This document shows, one piece after another, positions 44,174-53,476 of a stretch of DNA of 64,000 nt. The translations under genes and the position numbers were made by a program. Every line of letters begins with the position of its first letter. Position 1 is the first letter of the stretch. The notes beneath the pieces were generated by a model. The model had not been told where the DNA came from, ran no database searches, and saw only the letters and a program-made list of their open reading frames with translations. Source of the stretch: Candidatus Thorarchaeota archaeon (GTDB lineage: Archaea; Asgardarchaeota; Thorarchaeia; Thorarchaeales; Thorarchaeaceae). The stretch is from the NCBI GenBank assembly GCA_021498125.1, contig JAIZWL010000002.1, positions 208,165 through 272,164 of the forward strand, read 5' to 3'.

Positions 44174-45493
44174 ATGGCATTTCCGAATCTACCTTTTCCT
44201 CCTGGTTTCCTGTGGGGCAGTGCAGCGTCCGCGCATCAGACCGAGGGAGGTAATCATAACGACTGGTCCGAATGGGAGCGTATCCCTGGAAAGATCAAAG
44301 ATGGAACTACTTCCTCTATTGCCTGTGATCACTACAACCGCTATGAAGAGGACTTTGACCTTGCTCAATCCCTTGGTCATCAGGTTCACAGGTTCTCCGT
44401 GGAATGGAGTCGTATTGAACCAGCTAGAGGGCACTGGGAAGACCATCAACTTGACCACTATAGAAAAGTCGTAGAGGCGCTTATTGCGCGTGGTATTCAG
44501 CCAATGGTCACGCTCCATCATTTCACCAATCCTCTCTGGTTTCGAGACCTCGATGCATGGCTCAATCCGGAGAGCCCAGAACTCTTCGCCCCCTATTGCC
44601 GGAAGGTCGCCGAGGCTCTCTGTGATTATGACATCATCTGGAACACTATCAATGAGCCGATGGTCGTGTCCGTTGTTGGATATCTCTTTGGGGAATTTCC
44701 CCCCGGCCTCCAAGATTATGGTAAGACTCTCACCGTTGCAAAACACCTGCTTATGGCCCATGGGCAGGCTGCCACTCAGATCCGTGAGGTGTATGAGGAG
44801 CGAGGGCTTGAACAGCCTCAGATTGCCCCTGTGATCAGTGCCTCTTATTTCATGCCAGCTGATTCCTCTAATGAGGAGGATGTTGAACTTGCCCAGTATT
44901 ACAATGAACTGTATAATCATGTGTGGATCAATGGTGCAGTGAGGGGCGTCTTGCCTGAGCCATTAGGTGACGGTTCACGATACGCACCACTTGAACGATC
45001 AACAGACTTTATCGGTCTCAACTATTACAGTAGAGTTCTCGTGTCTTCCAAGATCGATTTTCTGGCTGGTGAAGAACCCCCCAAAGATCCTCATCTAGAA
45101 CGGTGTGAGGGTCTCGATTGGGAGGTCTATCCGGAGGGATATTATCATGTGATGAAAGACATGTGGACTCGATACAAGACTCCTATCTTTCTCACAGAGA
45201 ACGGGATTGGCACCTCCGATGACTCGTTACGATGCCGATATATTCTACGACACTTGCAGCAAGTGCATCGTGCGATCAATGAAGGAATAGATGTGCGTGG
45301 CTATCTGGTGTGGTCGCTCACTGACAACTTTGAATGGGCTCACGGATATAGTAGTCATTTTGGTCTTGTCGAAGTTGATTACAAGACTCTTGAGCGCCGA
45401 CCACGAGAGAGTGCATATATGTTCCAAAAAATCATCCAAGATAACGGTGTGTCCTCTGAACTTCAGATGCAATATCTGGCTCCTGACCAGTAG
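44174..45493 (+). CDS. glycoside hydrolase family 1 beta-glycosidase
   Basis: Retaining beta-glucosidase/galactosidase-type (beta/alpha)8 barrel. The start PFPPGFLWGSAASAHQTEG is typical of GH1. HRFSVEWSRIEP and LHHFTNPLWF follow, then the acid/base Glu in WNTINEPM (about residue 160), NYYSR, the nucleophile Glu in FLTENGIG, and WSLTDNFEWAHGY at the aglycone site. About 440 residues, complete. ATG 44174 is chosen; GTG 44159 would add five residues. There is no signal peptide, so it acts inside the cell. GH1 genes are scattered in archaea and often horizontally acquired. Confidence 0.93.
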   Translation: MAFPNLPFPPGFLWGSAASAHQTEGGNHNDWSEWERIPGKIKDGTTSSIACDHYNRYEEDFDLAQSLGHQVHRFSVEWSRIEPARGHWEDHQLDHYRKVVEALIARGIQPMVTLHHFTNPLWFRDLDAWLNPESPELFAPYCRKVAEALCDYDIIWNTINEPMVVSVVGYLFGEFPPGLQDYGKTLTVAKHLLMAHGQAATQIREVYEERGLEQPQIAPVISASYFMPADSSNEEDVELAQYYNELYNHVWINGAVRGVLPEPLGDGSRYAPLERSTDFIGLNYYSRVLVSSKIDFLAGEEPPKDPHLERCEGLDWEVYPEGYYHVMKDMWTRYKTPIFLTENGIGTSDDSLRCRYILRHLQQVHRAINEGIDVRGYLVWSLTDNFEWAHGYSSHFGLVEVDYKTLERRPRESAYMFQKIIQDNGVSSELQMQYLAPDQ

Positions 45494-45541
45494 CGATATC
45501 ACCGTATCGCAAGCCTGATAATGAGGGCACATTGCGTGTGC

Positions 45542-46108
45542 ATGATGCCAATTCATACATTCCTCTCTGCAATGGGTCTTATCCTTCTCTCAGAGCTCGG
45601 TGACAAGACCATGTTCACAACATTGTGCCTTAGTGCGCAGCAGCGCCGCCCCATGACTGTTCTCTTGGCATCGATGTTGGCATTGACCGTGGCCACGGTC
45701 CTTGCTGTAATTGTGGGCGTACTCCTTGCAGCCTCCCTCCCCCTCTCAATTATCATCCCTCTCTCGGCCTCATTATTTATCATCATGGGCATCATCACTC
45801 TTCGCGCTGACGAGTCCAGTCTGGTCTGTGAGAACAATTCACCAAGTCGTTTTGTCAATATGTTCTCTCTTGTTCTCTTTTCAGAGCTTGGAGATAAGAG
45901 TCAGATTGTCATTTTTGCTCTCTCATCAACTACCATGTTCCCCCTGCTAGTAGTGCTTGGTGCACTTGTCGGATTTCTGATAGTCAATACAATTGGGGCC
46001 ATCATTGGGCTTCAGCTTGCAGAACGGCTTCCCGTGCGTCGTGTGCAAATTGTGACAGGTCTTGTCTTCATCTTCTTTGGTATTGTCACACTGCTTGGAG
46101 TCATATGA
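45542..46108 (+). CDS. GDT1/TMEM165 (UPF0016) cation transporter
   Basis: Membrane protein of the family that exchanges Ca2+ or Mn2+ for H+. It has two homologous halves, each with the signature ExGDK[TS]: SELGDKT at about residue 18 and SELGDKS at about 118. Six hydrophobic helices are expected (for example LLASMLALTVATVLAVIVGV and VLGALVGFLIVNTIGAIIGL). Length about 189. ATG 45542 is preceded by GAGGG 14-18 nt upstream, which is rather far. It stands alone between the GH1 and gatD genes. Confidence 0.88.
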   Translation: MMPIHTFLSAMGLILLSELGDKTMFTTLCLSAQQRRPMTVLLASMLALTVATVLAVIVGVLLAASLPLSIIIPLSASLFIIMGIITLRADESSLVCENNSPSRFVNMFSLVLFSELGDKSQIVIFALSSTTMFPLLVVLGALVGFLIVNTIGAIIGLQLAERLPVRRVQIVTGLVFIFFGIVTLLGVI

Positions 46109-46191
46109 ATTCCCCTGACACAACATGAACAATTACTAGCGAAAGTTTATGACTGCGACAAAGATGTGACTCATACCGCGAGGTGTGACCG

Positions 46192-47538
46192 GTGGTCTAT
46201 GAAGAGTCCGGCTATAGTGGTATTGTATTGGATGCACTTACCAAGATTGGAGCTCAGATTGGTGATCGTATATTGATTACTAATCAAGATAGTGAGTACC
46301 AAGGTACTCTCATGCCTCGGGCCCAGATTGGGACTGACCCGGGTCATCTTGTGATTAAGATGGACAATGGTTACAACGTGGGAGTCCGTGTCAGTGATGC
46401 GACTACAATCTCGCTCGTATCCAAGGCACGAAGGCGTCGTATCTCACGAAGTAGTGACGAATTTACTCCATCTGATGATCTGCCTACTGTTGCTGTTCTC
46501 AGCACTGGAGGGACTATCGCTAGCAAGGTTGACTATCGTACTGGTGCTGTCAATCCGGCATTGACCGCTAAAGATCTCTATGATGCAGTTCCGGAACTGA
46601 GAGATTTTGCAAATATTCAGGCCAGTGTGATCATGAGCAAATTCTCAGAGGATGTCACTCCCTCTGATTGGGTTCTTATCGCTAAGAAAGCGGCCTCTGT
46701 GATCCGACGGGGTGTTGACGGGGTCGTCATTGCTCATGGAACCGATACTCTTGGCTTCACTTCGGCTGCTCTGTCTTTTGCGCTCCAAGATCTTCCCATC
46801 CCCGTGGTCATGGTCGGGTCTCAACGATCATCAGACCGACCATCTTCTGATGCGGCGCTCAATCTGATTGCAGCTACACGAATTGCATCAGCCGCTGATG
46901 CTGCTGAAGTATTGCTTGCCATGCATGGCACCCCCGACGACACGGTTGTTCTTGCACATAGAGGAACCCGCGTACGAAAATGCCATACAAGCAGACGCGA
47001 TGCCTTTCAGTCCATTGATGCTTCACCTATCTTCTCAGTTGAGGGGGATAGCATCAAAGAGCTCTCCCCTCCGCTTCAACGACGGGACCCCGGCCGGCGC
47101 CTCAAAGTCCGGGCCCGGTTCGAAGAGAAGGTTGCCCTCATCAGAGTCCATCCGGGTATTTCCTCTCGTCTAATAGACCATCTTGTCTCAGATGGGTATC
47201 GCGGGATCGTCCTTGAGGGAACTGGTCTTGGTCATGCGCCTGAGACCCTCCTCTCTTCACTCAAAGGTGCAATTGATGAGGGTGTAGTAGTTGCTATGAC
47301 CTCTCAGTGTATCTGGGGCCGTATTGACATGAATGTCTATCGTACTGGTGTTGAGCTCCTAGATATTGGTGTGATTCCGTGTGGTAATATGCTTCCTGAG
47401 ACCGCCCTTGTCAAATTGATGTGGGTCCTTGCAAACGTCAAAGCATCTGATCGTATCCGAACGGAACTACTGCATCCCCTCTCTGGAGAGATCACGTCGC
47501 GCACAGAGCTCTCTCTACAGTCTATCCGGAGGCTTTGA
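46192..47538 (+). CDS. gatD: glutamyl-tRNA(Gln) amidotransferase subunit D
   Basis: With GatE converts Glu-tRNA(Gln) to Gln-tRNA(Gln) in archaea. A short N-terminal beta domain (about 1-85) precedes the asparaginase-like domain. The latter has VLSTGGTIASKVDYRTGAV with the nucleophilic Thr, then VDGVVIAHGTDTLGFTSAAL with the second active-site Thr-Asp pair, and VVMVGSQRSSDRPSSDAALN. It releases ammonia from Gln. 448 residues, usual length. The start is GTG 46192. Its stop overlaps the leader of gatE, so both subunits are made together. Confidence 0.94.
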   Translation: MVYEESGYSGIVLDALTKIGAQIGDRILITNQDSEYQGTLMPRAQIGTDPGHLVIKMDNGYNVGVRVSDATTISLVSKARRRRISRSSDEFTPSDDLPTVAVLSTGGTIASKVDYRTGAVNPALTAKDLYDAVPELRDFANIQASVIMSKFSEDVTPSDWVLIAKKAASVIRRGVDGVVIAHGTDTLGFTSAALSFALQDLPIPVVMVGSQRSSDRPSSDAALNLIAATRIASAADAAEVLLAMHGTPDDTVVLAHRGTRVRKCHTSRRDAFQSIDASPIFSVEGDSIKELSPPLQRRDPGRRLKVRARFEEKVALIRVHPGISSRLIDHLVSDGYRGIVLEGTGLGHAPETLLSSLKGAIDEGVVVAMTSQCIWGRIDMNVYRTGVELLDIGVIPCGNMLPETALVKLMWVLANVKASDRIRTELLHPLSGEITSRTELSLQSIRRL

Positions 47539-47540
47539 AC

Positions 47541-49457
47541 ATGACTGATACAACTCATTATCATGATATTGGTCTGATGGTCGGTCTAGAGCTCCATCAA
47601 CAGTTAGATACCCCTCGCAAGCTCTTTTGTCATTGCCCCCCTCTGATCAGAGACGATGATCCAGATGGTGGGTTCATCCGCAGGCTTCGCCCTACTCAGA
47701 GCGAGATGGGCGAGATAGATCCGGCCGCCCTCTTTGAGTTCAAGAAGCAAAAACGATTCTATTACGAGTACTATACAGATACCACCTGTCTTGTCGAAGC
47801 GGATGAAGAGCCGCCCCATGAGATTGATCCAAGCTCCATAGATATCTGTCTCATAATGGCCAGGTTCCTTAATGCTACACCCGTTGATGAGATTCATCCC
47901 ATGCGTAAGATCGTCATTGATGGAAGTAACACTACTGGATTTCAACGTACTGCAATCATTGCACTGGGTGGCGCAATCGAGATAGATGGTGAGACGATTC
48001 ATATTCAGACAATCTGCTTGGAAGAGGATGCAGCACGTAAGATTCGTGATGATGAGAAGAATAATGTGCGTGTCTATCGTCTTGACCGCTTGGGAATCCC
48101 TCTCATCGAGATTGCCACTGCTCCTGACATCCGAACCCCTCAACAGGCCCAAGAGGTCGCTCTCAGTCTGGGGCTTCTGCTCCGCTCAACGGGTCGTGTG
48201 CGACGTGGACTGGGCACTATCCGGCAAGATGTCAATGTCTCAATTCGAGGTGGCGGTATCATTGAGATCAAGGGCCTTCAACAACTCGATATGCTGGCGC
48301 GTGTGGTAGAACTTGAAGCTTTGAGACAGGAACGTCTTCTTGAGATTCGTGACGTTCTGGTGTCTCGAGGTGTCACTAAAGATTTCCTCCAACCTGATAT
48401 TGTTGATGTGACCGAGGTGTTCCGAACAACCTCATCGAAGGTCATTCAAAAAGCGCTAAAGTCTGGTGGTTCAGTTCTTGCGATTCGGCTCATCGGTTTT
48501 CACGGTCTAGTTGGGCGCGAACTACAACCTGAGAGGCGGTTCGGTACAGAACTCTCGGACCACGCAAAGTTCTGGGGCGGTGTGGGTGGCATTTTCCATT
48601 CGGATGAGCTGCCAAAGTATGGCATTACCGCTGATGATGTCCAACAGGTTCGCCAGGTCACTGGCGCTGAAGATCTCGATGCAGTGGTACTTGTGGCTGC
48701 ACCTATTACGAAGGGACGAAATGCCTTGAACGCCGTGATCCGCCGTGCGCAGGAGGCTCTTGATGGTGTTCCTTCAGAAACACGAATACCTCTTCCAACT
48801 GGTGCGTCAAAATATGCTCGCCCTCGTCCCGGAGCAGAACGAATGTATCCTGAGACCGATGTTCGCCCAGTTAAAATAACTCCAGCTCATCTGGCACGAA
48901 TTGCACGAAATATGCCTGAAACCCTTGAGGAGAAAGAGGCTCGCTTTGTCCGCGAATTGGGTCTGAGCCAAGATCTGTCCGTTCAGATTGTCCGGTCATT
49001 GCATCTTGACCTCTTCGAGACCATTGTTCGCCAGATTGATGTGTCCCCTACTCTTGTAGCTGTCACCCTTGCGAACACGATCACCAGCCTTCATCGTGAT
49101 GGAGTCCCTGTCGAGAATATTACTGAAGATCATTTACTCTCTCTCTTTCAGAGCATTGCTGAGGGAGTTGCTACCGCTCAGGCCATTCCTGATGTCCTAT
49201 CCTATCTTGCTCAGCATCCCGATGTGTCTGTAGAGTCCGCCCTTGGCTCTCTTGGCCTTGGTGTTCTTGACTCTGACACCGTCAGAGATCTTATTCGCAA
49301 GATCGTTGAGGCACGTGCTGATTTCATTCGCCAGCAGGGGGAACGCGCTGTCGGAGGCATTATGGGTATTGCCATGAAAGATCTCCGTGGTAAGGCAGAT
49401 GGCCAACTCGTCAAGCAGATTGTTACTGAAGAGGTACAACGAATACTCGAGTCCTAA
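47541..49457 (+). CDS. gatE: glutamyl-tRNA(Gln) amidotransferase subunit E
   Basis: Phosphorylates and amidates Glu-tRNA(Gln) using ammonia from GatD. It has the GatB/E catalytic domain (GLMVGLELHQQLDTPRKLFC; VDGSN-type IDGSNTTGFQRTAII; LEEDAARKI), an AspRS-like insertion characteristic of GatE (about 270-410), and a C-terminal tail domain ending in GIAMKDLRGKADGQLVKQI. Length 639, normal. ATG 47541 is chosen over TTG 47535, 2 bp after the gatD stop. Confidence 0.95.
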   Translation: MTDTTHYHDIGLMVGLELHQQLDTPRKLFCHCPPLIRDDDPDGGFIRRLRPTQSEMGEIDPAALFEFKKQKRFYYEYYTDTTCLVEADEEPPHEIDPSSIDICLIMARFLNATPVDEIHPMRKIVIDGSNTTGFQRTAIIALGGAIEIDGETIHIQTICLEEDAARKIRDDEKNNVRVYRLDRLGIPLIEIATAPDIRTPQQAQEVALSLGLLLRSTGRVRRGLGTIRQDVNVSIRGGGIIEIKGLQQLDMLARVVELEALRQERLLEIRDVLVSRGVTKDFLQPDIVDVTEVFRTTSSKVIQKALKSGGSVLAIRLIGFHGLVGRELQPERRFGTELSDHAKFWGGVGGIFHSDELPKYGITADDVQQVRQVTGAEDLDAVVLVAAPITKGRNALNAVIRRAQEALDGVPSETRIPLPTGASKYARPRPGAERMYPETDVRPVKITPAHLARIARNMPETLEEKEARFVRELGLSQDLSVQIVRSLHLDLFETIVRQIDVSPTLVAVTLANTITSLHRDGVPVENITEDHLLSLFQSIAEGVATAQAIPDVLSYLAQHPDVSVESALGSLGLGVLDSDTVRDLIRKIVEARADFIRQQGERAVGGIMGIAMKDLRGKADGQLVKQIVTEEVQRILES

Positions 49458-49582
49458 TAATCTCCCCTGTGTAAGTAGGTCTCTTGTAGTGCCCCTTGCT
49501 TGCCTCTAACTGCATGTGACAGTAAGCTTAATAGGCATACTCGTGACTCGCGTTTCAGCCGCGTACTACGTGGCCCCTCGCA

Positions 49583-49721
49583 GCCGCAGTGGCCTAGCCT
49601 GGTTAGGGCGCGAGACTCATAATCGTACCGAGAATCACTCGGTGGAACTATGGGGTCAATATAGTCTCAAGGCCCGAGATGAGATATCTCGAAGTCGAGG
49701 GCTCGAATCCCTCCTGCGGCA
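49583..49721 (+). tRNA. elongator tRNA-Met(CAT) with anticodon-loop intron
   Basis: Acceptor GCCGCAG/CTGCGGC, anticodon stem CGAGA/TCTCG with loop CTCATAA (anticodon CAT at 49618-49620), variable AAGTC, T-arm GAGGG-CTCGAAT-CCCTC, discriminator A, CCA at 49722-49724. A 64-nt intron, 49622-49685, sits at the canonical 37/38 position. It contains an internal GTCTC that mimics the 3' anticodon stem. No C/D-box guide could be recognised inside it. Confidence 0.9.
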
Positions 49722-49771
49722 CCATCTCTCTCAATCTGAGAAGCCTCGTGGCTTGTGCCACTGGCAATAAT

Positions 49772-49845
49772 GCCCCAGTAGCAAAGCGGTCTACTGCGCC
49801 TGACTTGTAATCAGGAGATCGCGAGTTCAAATCTCGCCTGGGGCT
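49772..49845 (+). tRNA. tRNA-Thr(TGT)
   Basis: Acceptor GCCCCAG/CTGGGGC, anticodon stem CCTGA/TCAGG with loop CTTGTAA (anticodon TGT), T-arm GCGAG-TTCAAAT-CTCGC, discriminator T, genomic CCA at 49846-49848. No intron. It lies 47 bp after tRNA-Met and is probably co-transcribed with it. Confidence 0.93.
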
Positions 49846-49889
49846 CCATCTTTCTATTTTGGCGCTATTCGCATTCCGTTATTTATTTG

Positions 49890-49901
49890 GAACACGTGTT
49901 C
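49890..49901. repeat. palindrome GAACACGTGTTC, copy 4
   Basis: Exact copy of the palindrome found three times around the origin-like region at 26.5-27.1 kb, here alone between tRNA-Thr and the 3' end of pgk. No ORB-like G-string lies 11 bp away on either side. A TATTACATGTAATA dyad follows at 49951-49964. Confidence 0.65.
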
Positions 49902-49982
49902 TAAAGATTCCCGCTGCATCCGGTCCGTCCCGGGCGTTGGTCAGTCGTGTTATTACATGTAATACATGAGCGGACCGATGAT

Positions 49983-51203
49983 TCAGGCGGTCTGATCCAT
50001 TCTCCGGGCCGCATTCTCCAATGCCTCAATCAATGGCAGTTTCTTGCCTGTGAGGAAGGACATCGTTGCCCCGCCACCAGTACTGATATGCGTGATTCTA
50101 TCGACGAGATCCATCCGTTCAGCCATTGCACTGACATGCCCCCCACCGACAACAGTGATACAGTCACACTCGGCGATGGCCTCCAGCACCTTGATAGTCC
50201 CAAACTTGAACTGATCCTTCTCAAAGAATCCCATTGGACCATTGGCAAAGGCAACTTTCGCCCCTCTGATGGCCGACCCAAAAATCTCCGCGGTGCGCGA
50301 GCCTATGTCGTAAAATGGATCCCCGTTCATCTCTTCGAATGAACACTCGACTCGGGCGCCATCACGCTCGACAGCGGCATCAGTTGGAAGTATAATGACA
50401 TCAGGGTATTTGTCTACGAGCTCTTTTGCAACAGGCAGGATCTCCTCGAATCCCTTGATTGCAGATCCGTATTTTTCTGAGATCTTCTCACTTGCAATCA
50501 AAAACAGTGTACCAATCAGCCCTCCCAGAAGCACATTGTCGGCTCGGCCAATCTCAAGTAGCTTCTTGATCATCATGACCTTATCCGGTACCTTACTGCC
50601 TCCCAAGACAAGAATCCATGGGTGTTTGTCTGTTGAGAGTATCTCGGTCAGGGTGCGCACTTCCTTCTCCATGACTCGCCCGGCCACGGATGGAAGAACT
50701 GTGGTGAATCCCACAATTGATGGTTGAGACCGATGGGCGGCACCAAATGCGTCATTGACGAACAGATCAAAGAAGGGATAAAGCTCTTGGACAATTGGCT
50801 CCCTTGCTACTTCTTCGATCGGCCCTTTTCTCATCTCGCCATCGAACATTCTCACATTTTGAAGAACAAGTATCTCTCCAACCTTGACTGTTTCAATGGC
50901 CTTTTTGGCCTTCTCTCCAAAGATGTCATCGACGAAATGAGCATTAAATCCCAGTTGACGTAGGATCTCAGTGTGTTGTTCCAATGAGATAAAATCATCA
51001 CTCCCCGGCCTCCCCTGATGTGCCATCAGGACCACTCTGGATCGCTCCAGCTCGTGGAGTGTAGGAGTCATGGCTCGTATACGTGAGTCGTTAATTATTT
51101 TCTTGGTCTCTGGGTCAAGGGAACAGTTCATGTCAACACGAATGAGAATCCTCTTTCCCTCAAGCTCAACGTCGTCTAATGTCTTGAACGGCAGGTTCAT
51201 CGC
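49983..51203 (-). CDS. pgk: phosphoglycerate kinase
   Basis: Interconverts 1,3-bisphosphoglycerate and 3-phosphoglycerate with ADP/ATP. Landmarks: RILIRVDMNCSLDP, the substrate-binding HQGRPGSDDF, NDAFGAAHRSQPS, LGGSKVPDK for nucleotide binding, and THISTGGGATMSFLTGKKLP near the end. Archaeal-type length of about 406. ATG 51203 has GGTGA 8 nt upstream. TTG 51251 is open but unsupported. The TATA box at 51303-51310 predicts a leader of about 75 nt. Confidence 0.95.
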   Translation of the reverse strand, partial: AMNLPFKTLDDVELEGKRILIRVDMNCSLDPETKKIINDSRIRAMTPTLHELERSRVVLMAHQGRPGSDDFISLEQHTEILRQLGFNAHFVDDIFGEKAKKAIETVKVGEILVLQNVRMFDGEMRKGPIEEVAREPIVQELYPFFDLFVNDAFGAAHRSQPSIVGFTTVLPSVAGRVMEKEVRTLTEILSTDKHPWILVLGGSKVPDKVMMIKKLLEIGRADNVLLGGLIGTLFLIASEKISEKYGSAIKGFEEILPVAKELVDKYPDVIILPTDAAVERDGARVECSFEEMNGDPFYDIGSRTAEIFGSAIRGAKVAFANGPMGFFEKDQFKFGTIKVLEAIAECDCITVVGGGHVSAMAERMDLVDRITHISTGGGATMSFLTGKKLPLIEALENAARRMDQTA

Positions 51204-51302
51204 TCTTTCACCATCGGTCTGTTCAAAGGCAATACTGTGATGTTCTTTCAAGGTAGTACTCTGGGCATGTCCCTAGGTACTGACGAGGCGTTCAAGTAGA
51301 GC

Positions 51303-51310
51303 TATAAAAA
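51303..51310 (-). promoter_or_regulatory. TATA box of pgk
   Basis: The minus strand reads TTTTTATAG, a strong archaeal TATA box, 100 bp upstream of the pgk ATG. It predicts a transcript start near 51278. Confidence 0.5.
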
Positions 51311-51502
51311 GCCTGCCTGCAAGACCACAGCTGAATCTTGACCTCATCATGCAATTCTTTATGTGGTATTTGTGCACCGTATTCTTAGTCGACTCGTACG
51401 AGTAATGTGGCAGTATTACAAAGTAACAAGACTCACAAGAAAGCTAAAATACTGCACATGGTACTCAAAAATGTAAGTCGTACCAGTAGTAGGTGATATC
51501 AT

Positions 51503-52465
51503 TTGCAGCTAGATACGTATTTCCAATACGTGTACGGATTCTTTAATGCCCTCTCTGATGCCCTTCAACCATTAGGTATTCCCTTTGGACCTGGCGATTG
51601 GTTCTTTCTTATCTATACCGCCGTATTCATAGTGATTATAGTTGCACTGGTGCGACGAAGCTCTAGTGGTAGTGTGATCCCCCGTGGGGTCAGACAGATC
51701 ATCGCCTCAACTGGCGATGTATCAGCCGGGATCTCTGGTGCGAAAAAAATCACTTTTGTACACACCCCAGGTGATGCTCTGGTCTTCTTAAAAGTCGAAG
51801 AAAATGCTATACAGCAGGCTCTCTCTGCTATAGACTTCTATGCATCCAAGGGCGAAATCGATGAATCGATGCATGACAAACTTGCCGCTACATACAAATC
51901 GCGTCTTGAAGCAGTACGCTCTGCTATTGCTAAGAATGAGGAATTGAAAGAGATTCTTGACACATCGACCGCTGTTGATCGGGCTCGTTCTGATTATCTG
52001 CGAAAACTCGCAGCAATGTCGGGCACGGCTGTCGAAACCGAGGGAGAATCAGCTGGACCCCCAAGCGTTGGGCCCCCTGGCTCTGTTGCTACGGCCTCCT
52101 CTGGACCTGCTTCTTCTAGTAGTGGTGCTCCCAGTGGTGGACCTCCAGGTGGTGGGCCTCCGGGCGGTGGACCTCCAGGTGGTGGGCCTCCGGGCGGTGG
52201 ACCCCCAAGTGGTGGACCTCCAGGTGGTGGGCCTCCAGGTGGTGGACCTCCGGGTGGTGGTGTTCCCAGTGGTGGGCCTCCAGGTGGTGGACCTCCGGGT
52301 GGCGGTGCCCCGAGTAGCGGATTACCAGGGGCTAAAACACCGGGTGGTGGGTCTCCAGGCGGTGGTGCTCCTGCGCGATCATCTGGCGGTGGGCCAAAGA
52401 GTTCCTTGCAGTCTGAGATGCTTGCAGAGATGGAACGTCTCAAGGCCTTAATGAGTGGCGAATGA
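51503..52465 (+). CDS. membrane protein with PPGGG-repeat tail
   Basis: A 320-residue protein. A short N-terminal region and one transmembrane helix (GDWFFLIYTAVFIVIIVALV, about 32-51) are followed by a basic stretch and a helical, coiled-coil-like cytoplasmic part (about 95-170). Then comes a low-complexity tail (about 205-295) built of GGPPGG-type units, and a short helix at the end (LQSEMLAEMERLKALM). No family recognised. The tail is likely disordered and could mediate multivalent binding or phase separation. TTG 51503 is chosen because GGTGAT lies 6 nt upstream. It ends within a few bases of the rpiA leader. Topology (tail inside) is inferred from the basic residues after the helix. Confidence 0.65.
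   Translation: MQLDTYFQYVYGFFNALSDALQPLGIPFGPGDWFFLIYTAVFIVIIVALVRRSSSGSVIPRGVRQIIASTGDVSAGISGAKKITFVHTPGDALVFLKVEENAIQQALSAIDFYASKGEIDESMHDKLAATYKSRLEAVRSAIAKNEELKEILDTSTAVDRARSDYLRKLAAMSGTAVETEGESAGPPSVGPPGSVATASSGPASSSSGAPSGGPPGGGPPGGGPPGGGPPGGGPPSGGPPGGGPPGGGPPGGGVPSGGPPGGGPPGGGAPSSGLPGAKTPGGGSPGGGAPARSSGGGPKSSLQSEMLAEMERLKALMSGE
52138..52370 (+). repeat. in-frame GGPPG tandem repeat
   Basis: Degenerate tandem array of 15-bp units of the type GGTGGTGGGCCTCCG encoding Gly-Gly-Pro-Pro-Gly. The unit boundaries drift, with Ala-Pro-Ser and Val-Pro-Ser variants in the second half, suggesting repeated slippage and decay. Confidence 0.8.
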
Positions 52466-52532
52466 TTGTCGCCAGTTTACAGTAAATTATGGAACGGTAC
52501 GGATTTGTGAATTCGTGCCGAATCTCTTACTA

Positions 52533-53243
52533 ATGATTCAGGAGTTTCAATACGTGTCTCATGCAAAGAAACATGCTGCCGAGAGCGCCCTCAAATTAGT
52601 GCCTTCTGAGGGGGTCATCGGACTGGGTAGTGGTTCAACGGTTGCAGTATTTGCAGAACTTTTGGGGCAACATATCTCTGAAGGTCGCTCCCATGTTGCT
52701 GTTGTGCCCAGTTCATTTCAGGCGTATCAGTTAGCGATAACCCATAATATTCCCTTGACCAACCTTGATCTCTCTCCAGAACTTGACCTGACCGTAGACG
52801 GTGCGGATGAGGTGGATCGGGATCTCAATCTCACAAAGGGTGGTGGCGGTGCGCTATTTCAAGAGAAGATAGTGGCCTCTGCTTCTAAGCAGCTCGTAAT
52901 AATCATTGATGAGTCCAAGCTTGTAGACCGTCTGGCATCACGTTTTTTGATACCTGTCGAAGTGCTTCCGTTCTCTCTTGGAGTCGTTATGCGTAAGATT
53001 CGTGACATGGGCATCTCTCCAATACTTCGAGAGGCACAACGAAAAATGGGCCCTGTTGTGACCGACAATGGAAACTTCATACTTGACCTCAAGTTTCCCT
53101 CTCCGATTGAGGACCCTCTCAAGATTGCAATTGACCTGAAAATGATCCCTGGTGTCGTTGAGACCGGAATCTTTCCACACATGGCACATGAGGTACATGT
53201 CGGTACTGATGATGATGTATACGTGCTCACACGTCAGTCATGA
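52533..53243 (+). CDS. rpiA: ribose-5-phosphate isomerase A
   Basis: Interconverts ribose-5-phosphate and ribulose-5-phosphate, supplying nucleotide synthesis. It has VIGLGSGSTVAVFAELLG at the phosphate loop, VPSSFQAYQLA, DLTVDGADEVDRDLNLTKGG with the catalytic Asp pair, and KLVDRLASRFLIPVEVLPF. Length 236, usual for RpiA. ATG 52533 reproduces the family start; the frame is open 26 codons upstream, overlapping the previous gene. It is followed by tRNA-Arg on the opposite strand. Confidence 0.94.
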   Translation: MIQEFQYVSHAKKHAAESALKLVPSEGVIGLGSGSTVAVFAELLGQHISEGRSHVAVVPSSFQAYQLAITHNIPLTNLDLSPELDLTVDGADEVDRDLNLTKGGGGALFQEKIVASASKQLVIIIDESKLVDRLASRFLIPVEVLPFSLGVVMRKIRDMGISPILREAQRKMGPVVTDNGNFILDLKFPSPIEDPLKIAIDLKMIPGVVETGIFPHMAHEVHVGTDDDVYVLTRQS

Positions 53244-53254
53244 ACAAGATATGG

Positions 53255-53355
53255 CGGGCCCGGCCGGATTCGAACCGGCGATTACCAACTATCACCTGAC
53301 TGCACTCAGCAGTCAATAGGAGGCTGGTGCCCTATCCATGCTAGGCCACGGGCCC
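53255..53355 (-). tRNA. tRNA-Arg(CCT) with anticodon-loop intron
   Basis: Acceptor GGGCCCG/CGGGCCC, D-arm, anticodon stem CCAGC/GTTGG (one G-U pair), loop CTCCTAA after splicing (anticodon CCT), T-arm GCCGG-TTCGAAT-CCGGC, discriminator G, genomic CCA at 53252-53254. The 26-nt intron, 53291-53316, lies at 37/38 and folds as GACTGC/GCAGTC. Confidence 0.92.
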
Positions 53356-53406
53356 TCAAGCAATCTTCCCATTGAGTGGATTGTTAAAGTTTTTGACACA
53401 TGGGCG

Positions 53407-53430
53407 GATTGATTGATTGATTGATTGATT
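53407..53430 (+). repeat. GATT tetranucleotide tandem repeat
   Basis: Six perfect GATT units followed by GATC in the gap between tRNA-Arg and the PilT-like ATPase gene. It is a likely slippage-prone microsatellite; no function is evident. Confidence 0.8.
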
Positions 53431-53476
53431 GATCGTTGGATGGATAGTCTCAAGACCGTCCGGCCCCAGAAGGTAT

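Noticed and set aside
49661..49695. Second intron in tRNA-Met near the variable loop
   Set aside because: Pairing CGAGA with TCTCG explains the whole insert as one 64-nt intron at 37/38.
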